Part shown: piece by piece, positions 8,986 through 17,616 of the stretch
How positions within the stretch are numbered: position 1 is the stretch's first letter
Layout of the letters: each line of letters opens with the position of its first letter
Assembly: GCF_000168975.1 (NCBI RefSeq)
Contig: NZ_AAUW01000026.1
Location: 39,058 to 103,057 of the forward strand
DNA: 64,000 nucleotides
Reading direction: 5' to 3'
Source of the DNA: Roseibium aggregatum IAM 12614
Lineage (GTDB): Bacteria > Pseudomonadota > Alphaproteobacteria > Rhizobiales > Stappiaceae
Notes under the pieces: model-generated
Databases searched by the model: none
Seen by the model: the letters and a program-made list of their open reading frames with translations, nothing else
What the model was told of the DNA's origin: nothing
Position numbers and translations under genes: made by a program

Positions 8986-9537
8986 TCAGAGTGTTTGCGA
9001 CACCGAGAAAACATCATCCCGCGCCGCTGGCACTGCCATCGGGTCCGGCAAGCCGGCCGCCGACAGAACGCCTTCCAGCCCGGCAATATGCCCGGAAGCA
9101 AACTCCAGGGCGAGAAACCGGTGATCGTCCACCGGGCCCGGCAGGCCGACCTTGTCGAGAAGACCAGCTACAAATCCGAAGCGCGCGTAATACGGCTGGT
9201 CGCCGACCAGGATCACCGACCCGTGGCCATGCATGGCTGCCTGGTTGAGGGCGTGCCGCATCAAGCGGTCTCCGACCTTCAGCCCCCGGCAGCCAGGATC
9301 GACGGCAAGGGGTCCGAGCAACAAGCTTTGTGAGCTGTTGCGGTCCGCCACAGACCAGAGCCTTACCGTTCCGACTAGCTTGCCAGATTCGTCGATCGCA
9401 GAAAATGCGAAGACCGGAAGCCGGCCTTCACGCAGACGCTCGGAGGTTTTCCTGAAGCGGTCCTCACCGAAGCAAAGGTCAAGCAGACCCTCGCGGGCGC
9501 CGGTGTGATCCGGCGCCTCGTCCACAATATCAATCAT
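8986..9537 (-). CDS. GNAT family N-acetyltransferase (polyamine cluster)
   Basis: A 183-residue GNAT acetyltransferase of the YhbS-like type. Acetyl-CoA binding is indicated by LLGPLAVDPGCRGLKVGDRLM (motif A, with R-G-L-K-V-G), and DQPYYARFGF is the usual C-terminal motif B segment. ATG 9537 is chosen because GAGG lies about 8 nt upstream; it begins 10 bp after the ornithine decarboxylase stop, implying co-transcription. Longer starts would overlap the decarboxylase. The substrate is not readable from sequence; its place between two polyamine genes suggests a polyamine or a protein of that pathway, which is inference. Confidence 0.85.
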   Translation of the reverse strand: MIDIVDEAPDHTGAREGLLDLCFGEDRFRKTSERLREGRLPVFAFSAIDESGKLVGTVRLWSVADRNSSQSLLLGPLAVDPGCRGLKVGDRLMRHALNQAAMHGHGSVILVGDQPYYARFGFVAGLLDKVGLPGPVDDHRFLALEFASGHIAGLEGVLSAAGLPDPMAVPAARDDVFSVSQTL

Positions 9538-9547
9538 GGCACTTGCC

Positions 9548-10678
9548 TCAGATGACGAAGGACGCCAGCGGCGCAAAGCCGTTGAAGCCGACCGTGGAAT
9601 AGGTCGTGGTGTAGGCACCACAAGCCTCGATCAGCACCTTGTCGCCAATGGACAGGCTCACCGGCAGTTCGTACGGCGTCTTTTCGTAAAGAACGTCGAC
9701 GCTGTCGCAGGTCGGGCCGGCCAGCACGCAAGGTGCGGTGATGTCGCCGTCGCGCGGGGTGCGGATCGGATAGCGGATTGCCTCGTCCATGGTTTCGGCC
9801 AGGCCGTGGAACTTGCCGATATCGAGATAGACCCAGCGCACGTCGTCGTTGGCGGATTTGCGCGAAATCAGAACGACTTCAGCTTCGATCATGCCGGCAT
9901 TGCCCACCATGCCGCGGCCCGGCTCGATGATGGTGGACGGCAGACGGTTGCCGAAATGCTTGCACAGCGCCTGGAAGATCGCTTCGCCATAGGTCGAAAC
10001 GCCCGGGACGTCTTTCAGGTAACGGGTCGGGAAGCCCCCACCCATGTTGACCATTTTCAGTTCGATACCGCGGAGCGCCATTTCCTGGAAAACGCCTGCT
10101 GCCATGGCGAGAGCGAGATCCCACGCCGTGAGGTTGGCTTGCTGGGAGCCGACATGGAAGGAGACGCCGTGGGCAACAAGGCCGAGCCGGTGCGCGTGTT
10201 CGAGGACGTCGGGCGCCATTTCGGGGTCGCAGCCGAACTTGCGGGAGAGCGGCCATTCGGCGCCGACTCCGTCGCACAGGACGCGGCAGAAGACTTTGGA
10301 GCCAGGGGCAACGCGGGCGATTTTTTCAACTTCTTCGACACAGTCGACGGCGAAGAGGCGGACGCCATATTGATAGGCACGCGCAATGTCCTTCTCCTTC
10401 TTGATGGTGTTGCCGTAGGAAATGCGGTCTGCGGATGCACCGGTTGCCAGAACCATTTCGATTTCGCCGACAGAGGCGCAATCGAAGGAGGAACCGAGGC
10501 TTTCCAGGAGCGACAGGATCTCAGGTGCCGGGTTGGCTTTCACCGCGTAGTAAACGGAGGTGTCCGGCAGGGACTTGGCAAAAGCTTCAAAGTTGTCGCG
10601 CACGATGTCGAGATCGACAACAACGCACGGGCCATCTTCGTCACGTCGGCGGAGGAAATCGCGGATACGGTCGCTCAT
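9548..10678 (-). CDS. Ornithine (or lysine/ornithine) decarboxylase, fold-type III PLP enzyme
   Basis: A 376-residue eukaryotic-type decarboxylase that converts ornithine to putrescine, the substrate for the homospermidine synthase downstream. The PLP lysine is in YYAVKANPAPEI; FHVGSQ holds the histidine that stacks on PLP; MGGGFP is the phosphate-binding loop; EPGRGMVG follows. GPTCDSVD carries the catalytic cysteine of the second subunit, and CGAYTTTYSTVGFNGF closes the site. ATG 10678 is chosen because it gives the normal family N-terminus. Lysine decarboxylase side activity is possible in this family. A long non-coding leader precedes it. Confidence 0.93.
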   Translation of the reverse strand: MSDRIRDFLRRRDEDGPCVVVDLDIVRDNFEAFAKSLPDTSVYYAVKANPAPEILSLLESLGSSFDCASVGEIEMVLATGASADRISYGNTIKKEKDIARAYQYGVRLFAVDCVEEVEKIARVAPGSKVFCRVLCDGVGAEWPLSRKFGCDPEMAPDVLEHAHRLGLVAHGVSFHVGSQQANLTAWDLALAMAAGVFQEMALRGIELKMVNMGGGFPTRYLKDVPGVSTYGEAIFQALCKHFGNRLPSTIIEPGRGMVGNAGMIEAEVVLISRKSANDDVRWVYLDIGKFHGLAETMDEAIRYPIRTPRDGDITAPCVLAGPTCDSVDVLYEKTPYELPVSLSIGDKVLIEACGAYTTTYSTVGFNGFAPLASFVI

Positions 10679-11385
10679 TGGGAAGGTTCCCTCTTTCTCA
10701 ATCTCAGCCGCAGGCGCGCATATTTCCTTGGCTCGCGCGCTGCGTTCACGTCGCAGGGTGCTGCAAAGCGCACCGGGCCTCCCCCGGGATGGAACCGGAG
10801 GCCGGGTTGACTGCAGCGACGGTTGGGCGATGCGACTGCCAAGCAGCACAAAGCTTTCCCGCGTCGGGAAATGCCGTTGATTGGATCGGGAGAACCGAAC
10901 CGCACGTCGGGCAATGATGTAACAAGTGCCTCTTCAGTGACGCCGGAGGTTGGATACCCCGGCAGAGACCAAAAAAGCCCTCTTACGTCGTTGCTTTAAG
11001 CCGTCCGGATTTCAACTGCCCCGCCCCTTGGCGGATTGTCTGGCAGCGGTCCCTTAAGAGATGTCTTGTTCGACATCCCATGGACGACCACGGGCACGTG
11101 CGAATTTGGGCAAGGCGTATATGCGCCCGTTCGCCCCCTGATGCAATAGGAAATTTCCAGTTGCAGACTGTTTTTTTCATGTCGAACCGGTCAAGGCGCC
11201 TTTCGACCCGAAAGCCTTGCCCGGCTTTAACTATTTCGTAAAAATTGTGACAGTTCCGGCAGGCGTTTTCCCTGTCTTGCCCATGCCCCCAAGCGCCTTG
11301 CGTCATTGACTCGCGAACAGCAAGCAGCCAGACAAAACTTCCAACATCCACCAGACCAAATCAGCCTGTCGGGAAAGGCAATCGC
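10679..11385 (-). promoter_or_regulatory. Long leader/intergenic region upstream of ornithine decarboxylase; candidate structured RNA
   Basis: About 700 bases with no convincing gene lie between the decarboxylase and the divergent VOC gene. On the minus strand the region close to the decarboxylase can fold into GC-rich hairpins, notably 10773-10805 (CCGG-CCTCC paired to GGAGG-C-CCGG), one around 10855-10870 and one around 10940-10965. Alphaproteobacterial decarboxylase genes are known to carry the speF leader RNA (Rfam), and the place and length fit; I cannot confirm the consensus by eye. A 79-codon minus-strand frame with a TTG start ends in ATGA at the decarboxylase start but has poor signals. 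Confidence 0.35.
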
Positions 11386-11766
11386 ATGAAGATCGGGAAA
11401 CTCGACCACGTCAATCTGCGCACCACGCGGCTCGACGAGCTGATTGCCTGGTATGGCGACATTCTGGGAATGAAACCGGGCCCGCGCCCCGACTTTGCCT
11501 TTCCCGGGGCTTGGCTCTACGCGGGCGAAGATGCAGCCATTCATCTGGTCGGCATGGAAGGACCGGAGGCCACCGGGGCCGAAACCAAGCTGAAGCTGGA
11601 GCATTTCGCGTTCACGGCGTCCGGCCTCGAAACTTTCGAAGCCAGGCTGAAAGAACGCGGCGAACGTTACCGCCGCTCCGTTCAGCCCGGCACGGGAACA
11701 GTTGCCATCAATGTCTGGGATCCGGACGGCAACCATATCCACGTCGACTTCACCCCGGAGAACTGA
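11386..11766 (+). CDS. VOC (glyoxalase/bleomycin-resistance fold) protein
   Basis: A 126-residue vicinal-oxygen-chelate protein. The beta-alpha-beta-beta-beta modules show as LDHVNLRTTRLDELIAWYGDILGMKPG at the start and a C-terminal VWDPDGNHIHVDF. Metal-ligand positions are plausible: His in LDHVN, His in LEHFAF and Glu in the C-terminal segment. Such proteins are lyases, dioxygenases or drug-binding proteins, and the substrate cannot be told here. It is alone on its strand, convergent with the reductase fusion 15 bp downstream. Confidence 0.85.
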   Translation: MKIGKLDHVNLRTTRLDELIAWYGDILGMKPGPRPDFAFPGAWLYAGEDAAIHLVGMEGPEATGAETKLKLEHFAFTASGLETFEARLKERGERYRRSVQPGTGTVAINVWDPDGNHIHVDFTPEN

Positions 11767-11780
11767 GGTCTGGGCCGAAC

Positions 11781-13433
11781 CTAGAACGACTCGAATCGGA
11801 TTTGCTCCTGCAGCACGCCCTCGCGCTGCAGTCCCTCCTCCAGTTCCGCCAGAAAGGCCGCGGGTCCGCACAGGAGGTACCGGGTGTCTGCCCTCCCCGA
11901 AAGGGCCACGAGACCGGCAGCCGATATCCGGCCGGCATGATCGAAGTCATAACCCGGAACATCCAACGGCAGCGGACGGGTGTAGTGGGTTATGATCTGA
12001 ACATTCGGCTTGTCCTTTGCCAGGGCCTGCACTTCCTTTCGGAAGGCATGATGATCGCCGTCGCGGGCGCTATGCACGAACCACACAGGACGCGTTCCCT
12101 CCTCGCCAGCCAACTGATGCAGCATGCTCAGGAGCGGCGTGATGCCGATGCCCGCACTTGCCAGCACAAGCGGGCTTTTTGCGTCTGGCAGGGCAAAATC
12201 TCCAGACGGCCTTCCGGCATCCAGAAAGCCGCCAACCGGAAAGACATCGTGCAGGATGCGTGAGACCAGCCCTTGCGCCTCCCGCTTCACGGATATCCGG
12301 TAGCGGCCGTCGGACGGATCGCCGGAGAGCGAGTAACTCCGCTGAACCTTGCCAAAGCCGCCTGGCAGATGGAGTTCCAGCGGCAGATGCTGGCCGGCCC
12401 GAAACGCTGGCAACGCCCCGCCATCGCGTGCCTCGAATACGAACGACGTCACATCCGCGCTTTCGTTGTGCCTGGAGGCCAGACGCAAGGACCGGATCGC
12501 ATCGGCATCTCTCTGCCAACGCAGATGAAGCGCGGACGTCAGTTCGACGATGCTCTCGATTTCGAACGACACCAGTTGGCGTGCACCGGGAACCTTCGCC
12601 GCTTCCACCTTGTCCCAGATTATCGTCGCCCGGCCCGTCATCTGCAGCAGACTGCCGGTGGTAAAATCCAGAAACAGCAGACCGGTGCGCGGGTCGTTCT
12701 GGATGTTGCCCAGAGTGTTGTAGAACTGGTTGCCGGCATAGTCCGGAAACCGCAGGGTGCGGTCACCCAGCACCTCGACAAAACCACGCTCGCCGCCGCG
12801 GTGGCTGATGTCCATGCCGAAAGCCGGATCATCCCCCTCGCCCCGGTACCCGGTTGCGATGAAGAACGTATCTGCCGACTTGATCCACTGCTGCTGCGAC
12901 GCACTCAGTATGGCGCTGCGTTGGGCCTTGGCCGTGGTTTTCTCTGCACTCCAGCGGACATCCCGCGCCCTGATGTATTGCGGGCAATTTCCGAAAGACT
13001 GGCCAACCGAGAAGCCGAAGCCTTCTGCCCCCGCACGCGAGATTTTGCCGTTCACCCGGTTGCGCCGCCGGGTCGCAAGCTCAATGCCGATGAACCCGAC
13101 ATCGGCTCCTTCGGAAAAAGCGCCCTCCAGCGCATCGCCCTCGACCGGCTGCGCGGCCACTGTCAACGACCGTGCGTCGGGCGAGCGCACAAATCCCGGC
13201 CAGCCTTCCAGGATCGTCGCCCACGGGCGGCCATCGGCATCTCTTGCCGATGCGACCATGAACATCTGCGCCTCGAAAAACGCGCGGTGCTGATCGGGCA
13301 TGGACTCGCGGATAGCACCGCGCGCCCACAATTCGACATTCCTTTCGCCAAGGCGCTCCTGAACCTGTCTTTCGCCATCGTGAAAGGGCGAGCGGTTTTC
13401 CGGCCGGTTCCCGGCTGCATCCGTCTTCAACAT
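11781..13433 (-). CDS. PNPOx-like flavin domain fused to FAD/NAD(P)H oxidoreductase
   Basis: This 550-residue protein joins two redox modules. Residues 1-~210 resemble the pyridoxamine-phosphate-oxidase split barrel (FMN-binding, with PWATILEGWPGFVRSPD and GFIGIELATRRRNRVNG). Residues ~310-550 are a ferredoxin-NADP-reductase module: RSYSLSGDP binds FAD, ASAGIGITPLLSMLHQL binds NAD(P)H, and LLCGPAAFL is the terminal motif. ATG 13433 has AGAGGAAA upstream. Some homologues also carry a 2Fe-2S domain at the C-terminus; this one ends at the NAD(P) domain. The electron acceptor is unknown. A GST gene lies upstream on the same strand. Confidence 0.85.
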   Translation of the reverse strand: MLKTDAAGNRPENRSPFHDGERQVQERLGERNVELWARGAIRESMPDQHRAFFEAQMFMVASARDADGRPWATILEGWPGFVRSPDARSLTVAAQPVEGDALEGAFSEGADVGFIGIELATRRRNRVNGKISRAGAEGFGFSVGQSFGNCPQYIRARDVRWSAEKTTAKAQRSAILSASQQQWIKSADTFFIATGYRGEGDDPAFGMDISHRGGERGFVEVLGDRTLRFPDYAGNQFYNTLGNIQNDPRTGLLFLDFTTGSLLQMTGRATIIWDKVEAAKVPGARQLVSFEIESIVELTSALHLRWQRDADAIRSLRLASRHNESADVTSFVFEARDGGALPAFRAGQHLPLELHLPGGFGKVQRSYSLSGDPSDGRYRISVKREAQGLVSRILHDVFPVGGFLDAGRPSGDFALPDAKSPLVLASAGIGITPLLSMLHQLAGEEGTRPVWFVHSARDGDHHAFRKEVQALAKDKPNVQIITHYTRPLPLDVPGYDFDHAGRISAAGLVALSGRADTRYLLCGPAAFLAELEEGLQREGVLQEQIRFESF

Positions 13434-13530
13434 CCTGGTTTCCTCTTGGGCTGGAGATGCGTGGGAGAAAAAGCGACGGGACCGGGCACGCCCGCGGTGC
13501 GCCCGGTCCCGCTCAACATTCGTCAAGAAA

Positions 13531-14151
13531 TCAGGCGGCAAGGCCTGCCTTGCTCGCCGGCATGGCAACAAAACCCGGCAGGGACTCGACGCGCTTCAAA
13601 AGACCACGAATGCGCGGATAGGGTTCCAGCGAAACATTGCCCTCCGGCGCATGAGCCGTATAGCTGTAGATGGCGATGTCGGCGATCGTCGGACGGTCTC
13701 CAACGAGCCATTCGCGACCATCGAGATGGGCTTCCAGATTATCAAAAGCCACCTTGGCAACAGACTTCGCGCGTTCCGCGTCAAGCGGCGCTCCGAAGAC
13801 CGTGATCAAACGTGCCGCGCCCGGTCCGCTGGCAAGTTCACCGGCGGCAAAGGCCAGGAAGCGGTGCACTTCCGCTTCCAGATACGGATCTGTCGGCAGC
13901 CAGTCCGGCGCATATTTGCGGGCCAGGTAGACGAGGATCGCGTTTGAATCCGCCAGAACGGTCGAGCCGTCTTCAATGACCGGAACGAGGCCTACCGGAT
14001 TGAGTTTCAGGAACGGGTCGCGCTTGTGCTCGCCGTTGACCAGGTCGACTTCGACAAGCTCGTAGTTGATGCCGGTAAGGCTCGAAAACAGTTCCACCCT
14101 GTGGCAGTGGCCGGAGAGCGGAAAACGGTGGATCTTGATTGCGGTGGACAT
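13531..14151 (-). CDS. Glutathione S-transferase
   Basis: A 206-residue GST with an N-terminal thioredoxin-fold domain (HRFPLSGHCHRVELFSSL; NPVGLVPVIEDGSTVLADSNAILVYLARKY, with the cis-Pro of VPV and the D-S glutathione gamma-Glu site) and an all-helical C-terminal domain (WLVGDRPTIADIAIYSY, the N-capping box). It conjugates or reduces electrophiles with glutathione in the cytosol. ATG 14151 has GAGGAAG at a good distance. It is divergent from a LysR-type regulator and may be co-transcribed with the flavin reductase fusion 97 bp downstream, suggesting a joint electrophile or quinone response (inference). Confidence 0.92.
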   Translation of the reverse strand: MSTAIKIHRFPLSGHCHRVELFSSLTGINYELVEVDLVNGEHKRDPFLKLNPVGLVPVIEDGSTVLADSNAILVYLARKYAPDWLPTDPYLEAEVHRFLAFAAGELASGPGAARLITVFGAPLDAERAKSVAKVAFDNLEAHLDGREWLVGDRPTIADIAIYSYTAHAPEGNVSLEPYPRIRGLLKRVESLPGFVAMPASKAGLAA

Positions 14152-14248
14152 CGCCAGCTTCCTCTTAGCTTTAAAAATCTTTCCGCGGCCGAAGCGCCTT
14201 GGTTCGGTCCGCTGTCCGCAATATGTCACTCGCCCTGATTGGAAATAA

Positions 14249-14286
14249 TCTTCGAATTCATTCAATGATTATGTACAATTCGAAGA
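14249..14286. promoter_or_regulatory. Perfect 10-bp inverted repeat in the GST/LysR divergent region
   Basis: TCTTCGAATT at 14249-14258 is repeated in inverse orientation as AATTCGAAGA at 14277-14286, with an 18-bp AT-rich spacer. It lies in the 174-bp divergent promoter region, where a LysR-type regulator would bind. The arms are longer than typical T-N11-A boxes, so it may be two half sites of a tetramer. Confidence 0.6.
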
Positions 14287-14325
14287 CAATAACCTGACGC
14301 GCTGCATCCACCGAGGACAACAGAG

Positions 14326-15222
14326 ATGGACAAGATCGAAACCATGCGGGCCTTTGTGGCTGTGGCGCAGGAAGGGTCTTTCACCGCAGCCGGGCGGCGC
14401 CTTGGCCTATCGACGAAACTGGTCAGCAAATACGTGCAGCACCTGGAAGGCCAGTTGAAGACACAGCTCTTCAACCGCACCACGCGCAGTGTTTCCCTGA
14501 CCGATGTCGGAGCTGCCTATCTGGAGCATTGCCGGCCGATCCTGGAACAGCTCGATGATCTGGATTCGCTCGTGCGCGAGCGTCAGGGCGCACTGGCAGG
14601 CCAGATAAGACTGACCGCACCGACCGGCTTCGGCAGCACACGGCTGAGCGAGGCGCTGGTGCCCTTCCTGCGCAAACATCCGGATGTTGAACTGGACATG
14701 CGGCTGACAGACCACCGACTTGCTCTGGTGGAAGAAGGTCTCGACCTGGCGATCCGCATCGGTGCCTTGCGGGACTCCACCCTGATCGCCCGCAAGCTTG
14801 CCGGTATGCCGCTGGTTCTGTGCGCCTCGCCGGATTATCTGAAGCGGCATGGCAGACCGCAGGATCCCAGAGCCCTGTCGACCCATGTCTGTCTTGTCGA
14901 CAGCAACCAGACGGAACTCAACATCTGGCGGTTTCATTGCGGGGGCGAAGAGCATGTCGTCCGGCTGTCAGGAGCCGTCCGCTCCAACTCGCCCGGCGCT
15001 CTGGCCCACATGGCAATGGGCGGTCTCGGCATCACCATCGCGCCGCTGTATGCCATCGAGGACGCGTTGAAAGACGGGCGGCTGGAGCGCGTACTTCCGG
15101 ACTATGAGACAGACACCTTCGGCCTTTATGCGCTCTATCCCCCCAACAGACACCTGACCCGGCGTGTGCGCGCCCTGATCGAGCATCTGGCGGCAGAGTT
15201 CAGCTCCCGCTGGCCGGACTGA
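14326..15222 (+). CDS. LysR-type transcriptional regulator (divergent from GST)
   Basis: A 298-residue LysR protein. The N-terminal winged helix-turn-helix is clear (METMRAFVAVAQEGSFTAAGRRL to a recognition helix at TKLVSKYVQHLEGQL, then LFNRTTRSVSLTDVG). The effector domain (about 90-295) has the usual two-lobe pattern and GGLGITIAPLYAIED near the end, as in the CrgA/DsdC-like LTTR branch. It probably controls the divergent GST gene through the inverted repeat at 14249-14286. Its 3' end overlaps the convergent histidine kinase gene by 23 bp. Confidence 0.92.
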   Translation: MDKIETMRAFVAVAQEGSFTAAGRRLGLSTKLVSKYVQHLEGQLKTQLFNRTTRSVSLTDVGAAYLEHCRPILEQLDDLDSLVRERQGALAGQIRLTAPTGFGSTRLSEALVPFLRKHPDVELDMRLTDHRLALVEEGLDLAIRIGALRDSTLIARKLAGMPLVLCASPDYLKRHGRPQDPRALSTHVCLVDSNQTELNIWRFHCGGEEHVVRLSGAVRSNSPGALAHMAMGGLGITIAPLYAIEDALKDGRLERVLPDYETDTFGLYALYPPNRHLTRRVRALIEHLAAEFSSRWPD

Positions 15223-16831
15223 CCGGAGACGGCCTCACAGGAAAGAACAGCTCGAAGGAAGCGCCATCAACGCTCGGAAGCAGGCGGATCGATGCGCCAT
15301 GGGCCTTCAGAAGAGCCTGCACGATGCCAAGTCCCATGCCGGTGCCGCCACTTTCCCGCCGGGTGGTAAAAAACAGATCAAAGACCTGGCCCTGATTTCC
15401 CTCGGAAATCCCCTCACCATTGTCGTTCACCTGAACGGTGAGGCCTTTCCCCGCCTGCTCGGGAATGATTGCGACCCTGGAAGCGCCGTGCCGGCGGGAA
15501 TTGTCGATCAGGTTCTCAAAGACGATCCGGGCATTTTCCGGCGACATCGGCAGGTCCGCCTCGCTGGTCAGGTCGATTTCCAGACCCTCGAGACGATGTT
15601 TGAGCGCGGCAGCGACCTCGCTCAGCCGGCAACTGCCACCGATCTCGACGCTGTCGGCGCGGGCAAGATCGCGCAGCCGGTTGAGCAGTTTCGATGCCCG
15701 CTCCGTATCGCGCAGGATATTGCCGAGAAATTTGTCGCGTTCCTCGGGGCTGAGATCGCCGCCGCCATCTTGCAGCAGTTCCGCCGCTCCCTGAATGGCC
15801 GTGAGAGGCGTCTTCAGCTCATGGGTTACATGATTGGCAAAGGTGGAAATATAGTCGTTACGTTCGAACAGCTTGCGGGACATGCCCAGCATGCTTTCCG
15901 ACAGCGCATGGATCTCGCGGTTGCCGTGAATGGCCAGCGGCTTCAAGGCCTCCCGGTCGCCGTTGCCGATGGCAAGCGAACGGCGGGTAAGCGCCTTGAT
16001 CGGCCCGGTGATCGCGCGGGCAAAGATAAAGCCGACGACGAATGTCGCGGCCAGCACGAAGACCGCCACCCAGAACACAGCCTCGCGTTTCAGGAACATT
16101 TCCTTGAGGATATTGCTGGGTGTTCGAGAGGCATAAACGATGCCGGCAACCCTGTCGTTCAAGATAATCGGCATTGCGACAAAAACGCGAACGCTTGTTC
16201 CCCGGCTGATGGAATAGATCGGCTGCGGATTGTCGACGATGCGCTCGCGCAGCGCAGAGGCATAGCGCCCGGTAAGCGCCTTTTTGACCTCCTCCACATG
16301 CGCAAGAGACAGACCGATATCCTCACGCCCGGCGATGATCACACCATTGAAATCGAGCACCCGAAACCCGGCAAGTGTCTTCTTCTGCGTCTCCAGCAGA
16401 ATGCGGTCCACGGATTGTCCCGCTTCCAGATATGCCGGATGCGGCGGGACGCCGGCAGGCTGCGGAGCCTTGCGGCGAGGCAGAACCGGCGTGCGTGTCA
16501 GATCCAGTTCCGGAAGCTGCGGCGCCCAGCTTCCACCCGGTTGGCGCAAATAGATGCTGCGGCTGCCCGGCACCTCGGCCGCCCTGGCGACCTCTGCTCC
16601 CAACGGCAGGCCGTCCTTCCCGACTTCCTCAAGACGCTGTGCCGTTGCCGCTGCAATCGCCGCGGACTGGCCGATCAGTTCGGCTTCCGTCGTCTCGATG
16701 AGCTGGTTTTCATAGACCCGGAAGAAGGCGATCCCGGCGAGCGGCACCAGCAGCATGATGCCGAGAACCCCCGCCACCACGAGGGACAGCGGCGGCCGCC
16801 ATTTGTCTCGGAAGGTGCGGGACAAAATCAT
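15200..16831 (-). CDS. Sensor histidine kinase of the dedicated exosortase locus
   Basis: A 543-residue inner-membrane kinase. Helix ~15-37 is followed by a ~215-residue periplasmic sensor, helix ~250-272, HAMP (GPIKALTRRS), then a HisKA domain with the phospho-acceptor His at ~337 in VTHELKTPLTAIQGA. The ATPase domain has an N box at FENLIDNSRRHG, a G1 box in NDNGEGIS and a G2 box in GTGMGLGIVQALL. ATG 16831 overlaps the response regulator stop as ATGA, so the pair is translationally coupled. By place and form it resembles the PdsS kinases that accompany dedicated sortase systems. Confidence 0.9.
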   Translation of the reverse strand: MILSRTFRDKWRPPLSLVVAGVLGIMLLVPLAGIAFFRVYENQLIETTEAELIGQSAAIAAATAQRLEEVGKDGLPLGAEVARAAEVPGSRSIYLRQPGGSWAPQLPELDLTRTPVLPRRKAPQPAGVPPHPAYLEAGQSVDRILLETQKKTLAGFRVLDFNGVIIAGREDIGLSLAHVEEVKKALTGRYASALRERIVDNPQPIYSISRGTSVRVFVAMPIILNDRVAGIVYASRTPSNILKEMFLKREAVFWVAVFVLAATFVVGFIFARAITGPIKALTRRSLAIGNGDREALKPLAIHGNREIHALSESMLGMSRKLFERNDYISTFANHVTHELKTPLTAIQGAAELLQDGGGDLSPEERDKFLGNILRDTERASKLLNRLRDLARADSVEIGGSCRLSEVAAALKHRLEGLEIDLTSEADLPMSPENARIVFENLIDNSRRHGASRVAIIPEQAGKGLTVQVNDNGEGISEGNQGQVFDLFFTTRRESGGTGMGLGIVQALLKAHGASIRLLPSVDGASFELFFPVRPSPVSPASGS

Positions 16832-17550
16832 CCGCCGTTCCCAGCCTCCACCCGGCACGGCCCGAGCCGGAAGCCGACGCCATGCACTGTCTCTATGGCA
16901 TCGCCGCAACCGGCGCTGCCGAGCTTGGCGCGGATGTTGCGGATGTGACTGTCAATGGTGCGGTCGGAAACGTGGATATTGTCCCGATAGGCGCTCTGCA
17001 GGATCTGCTCCCGGGTGAAGACGATCTTCGGCCGGGCCAGCAGGGTGGCCAGGATATCGAACTCGATGGCCGTCAGCGTCACCGGCGTTTCAGCGACGCT
17101 CACATGGCGCTGCGACCGGTCAAGCTCAACCGCGCCGAAACGTAGCGCGGGAAGATCCTCATCTGTTTGGGCAGCCGTCAGCCCACCATAGCGTTTAAGA
17201 ATCGCGCCGACCCGTGCAATCAGCTCGCGCGGGCTGAAAGGCTTGGTCACATAGTCGTCCGCGCCAAGTTCCAGCCCGACGATCCTGTCGATCTCGTCAT
17301 CGCGTGCCGACAGAAACAGGATCGGCACCTCGGACGTGCGGCGCAGATGCCGGCAGACGTCCAGCCCGTCCATTTCCGGCAGGCCGATATCCAGAACGAT
17401 CAGGGACGGATTGCACAAAAGCGCCTTGTCGAGCGCTTCCTTTCCGTCGGCGGCGACTTCGAACACGTAGGACGCTTTTTGGAGCGCGAAACAGATGACG
17501 TCCCGGATATGCGGGTCGTCATCGACAACAAGAATGGTTTGACCTGGCAA
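16828..17550 (-). CDS. OmpR-family response regulator of the exosortase locus
   Basis: A 240-residue response regulator. The receiver domain has the acidic pocket in VVDDDPHI, the phospho-acceptor D54 in IVLDIGLP, and K103 in YVTKPF. A C-terminal winged-helix domain ends SDRTIDSHIRNIRAKLG, with ETVHGVGFRLG. The start is TTG at 17550, preceded by GGAAG. It overlaps its kinase by 4 bp and lies 66 bp after the VIT/VWA gene on the same strand; it probably controls this locus (a PdsR-like role, inferred). Confidence 0.92.
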   Translation of the reverse strand: MPGQTILVVDDDPHIRDVICFALQKASYVFEVAADGKEALDKALLCNPSLIVLDIGLPEMDGLDVCRHLRRTSEVPILFLSARDDEIDRIVGLELGADDYVTKPFSPRELIARVGAILKRYGGLTAAQTDEDLPALRFGAVELDRSQRHVSVAETPVTLTAIEFDILATLLARPKIVFTREQILQSAYRDNIHVSDRTIDSHIRNIRAKLGSAGCGDAIETVHGVGFRLGPCRVEAGNGG

Positions 17551-17616
17551 ATGTTTCTTCCCGAAAAATGGCTCCCGCAGTTACCTGCGGAAGCGTTACC
17601 AATAGCGAAGCGCGGG

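Noticed and set aside
10675..10914. 79-codon minus-strand frame before ornithine decarboxylase
   Set aside because: It ends in ATGA at the decarboxylase start, which is attractive, but starts with TTG, lacks a ribosome site and has no coding features. Kept only as a note in the leader entry.
10983..11351. 122-codon minus-strand frame in the decarboxylase leader
   Set aside because: No recognisable domain or start signal; more likely part of the non-coding leader.
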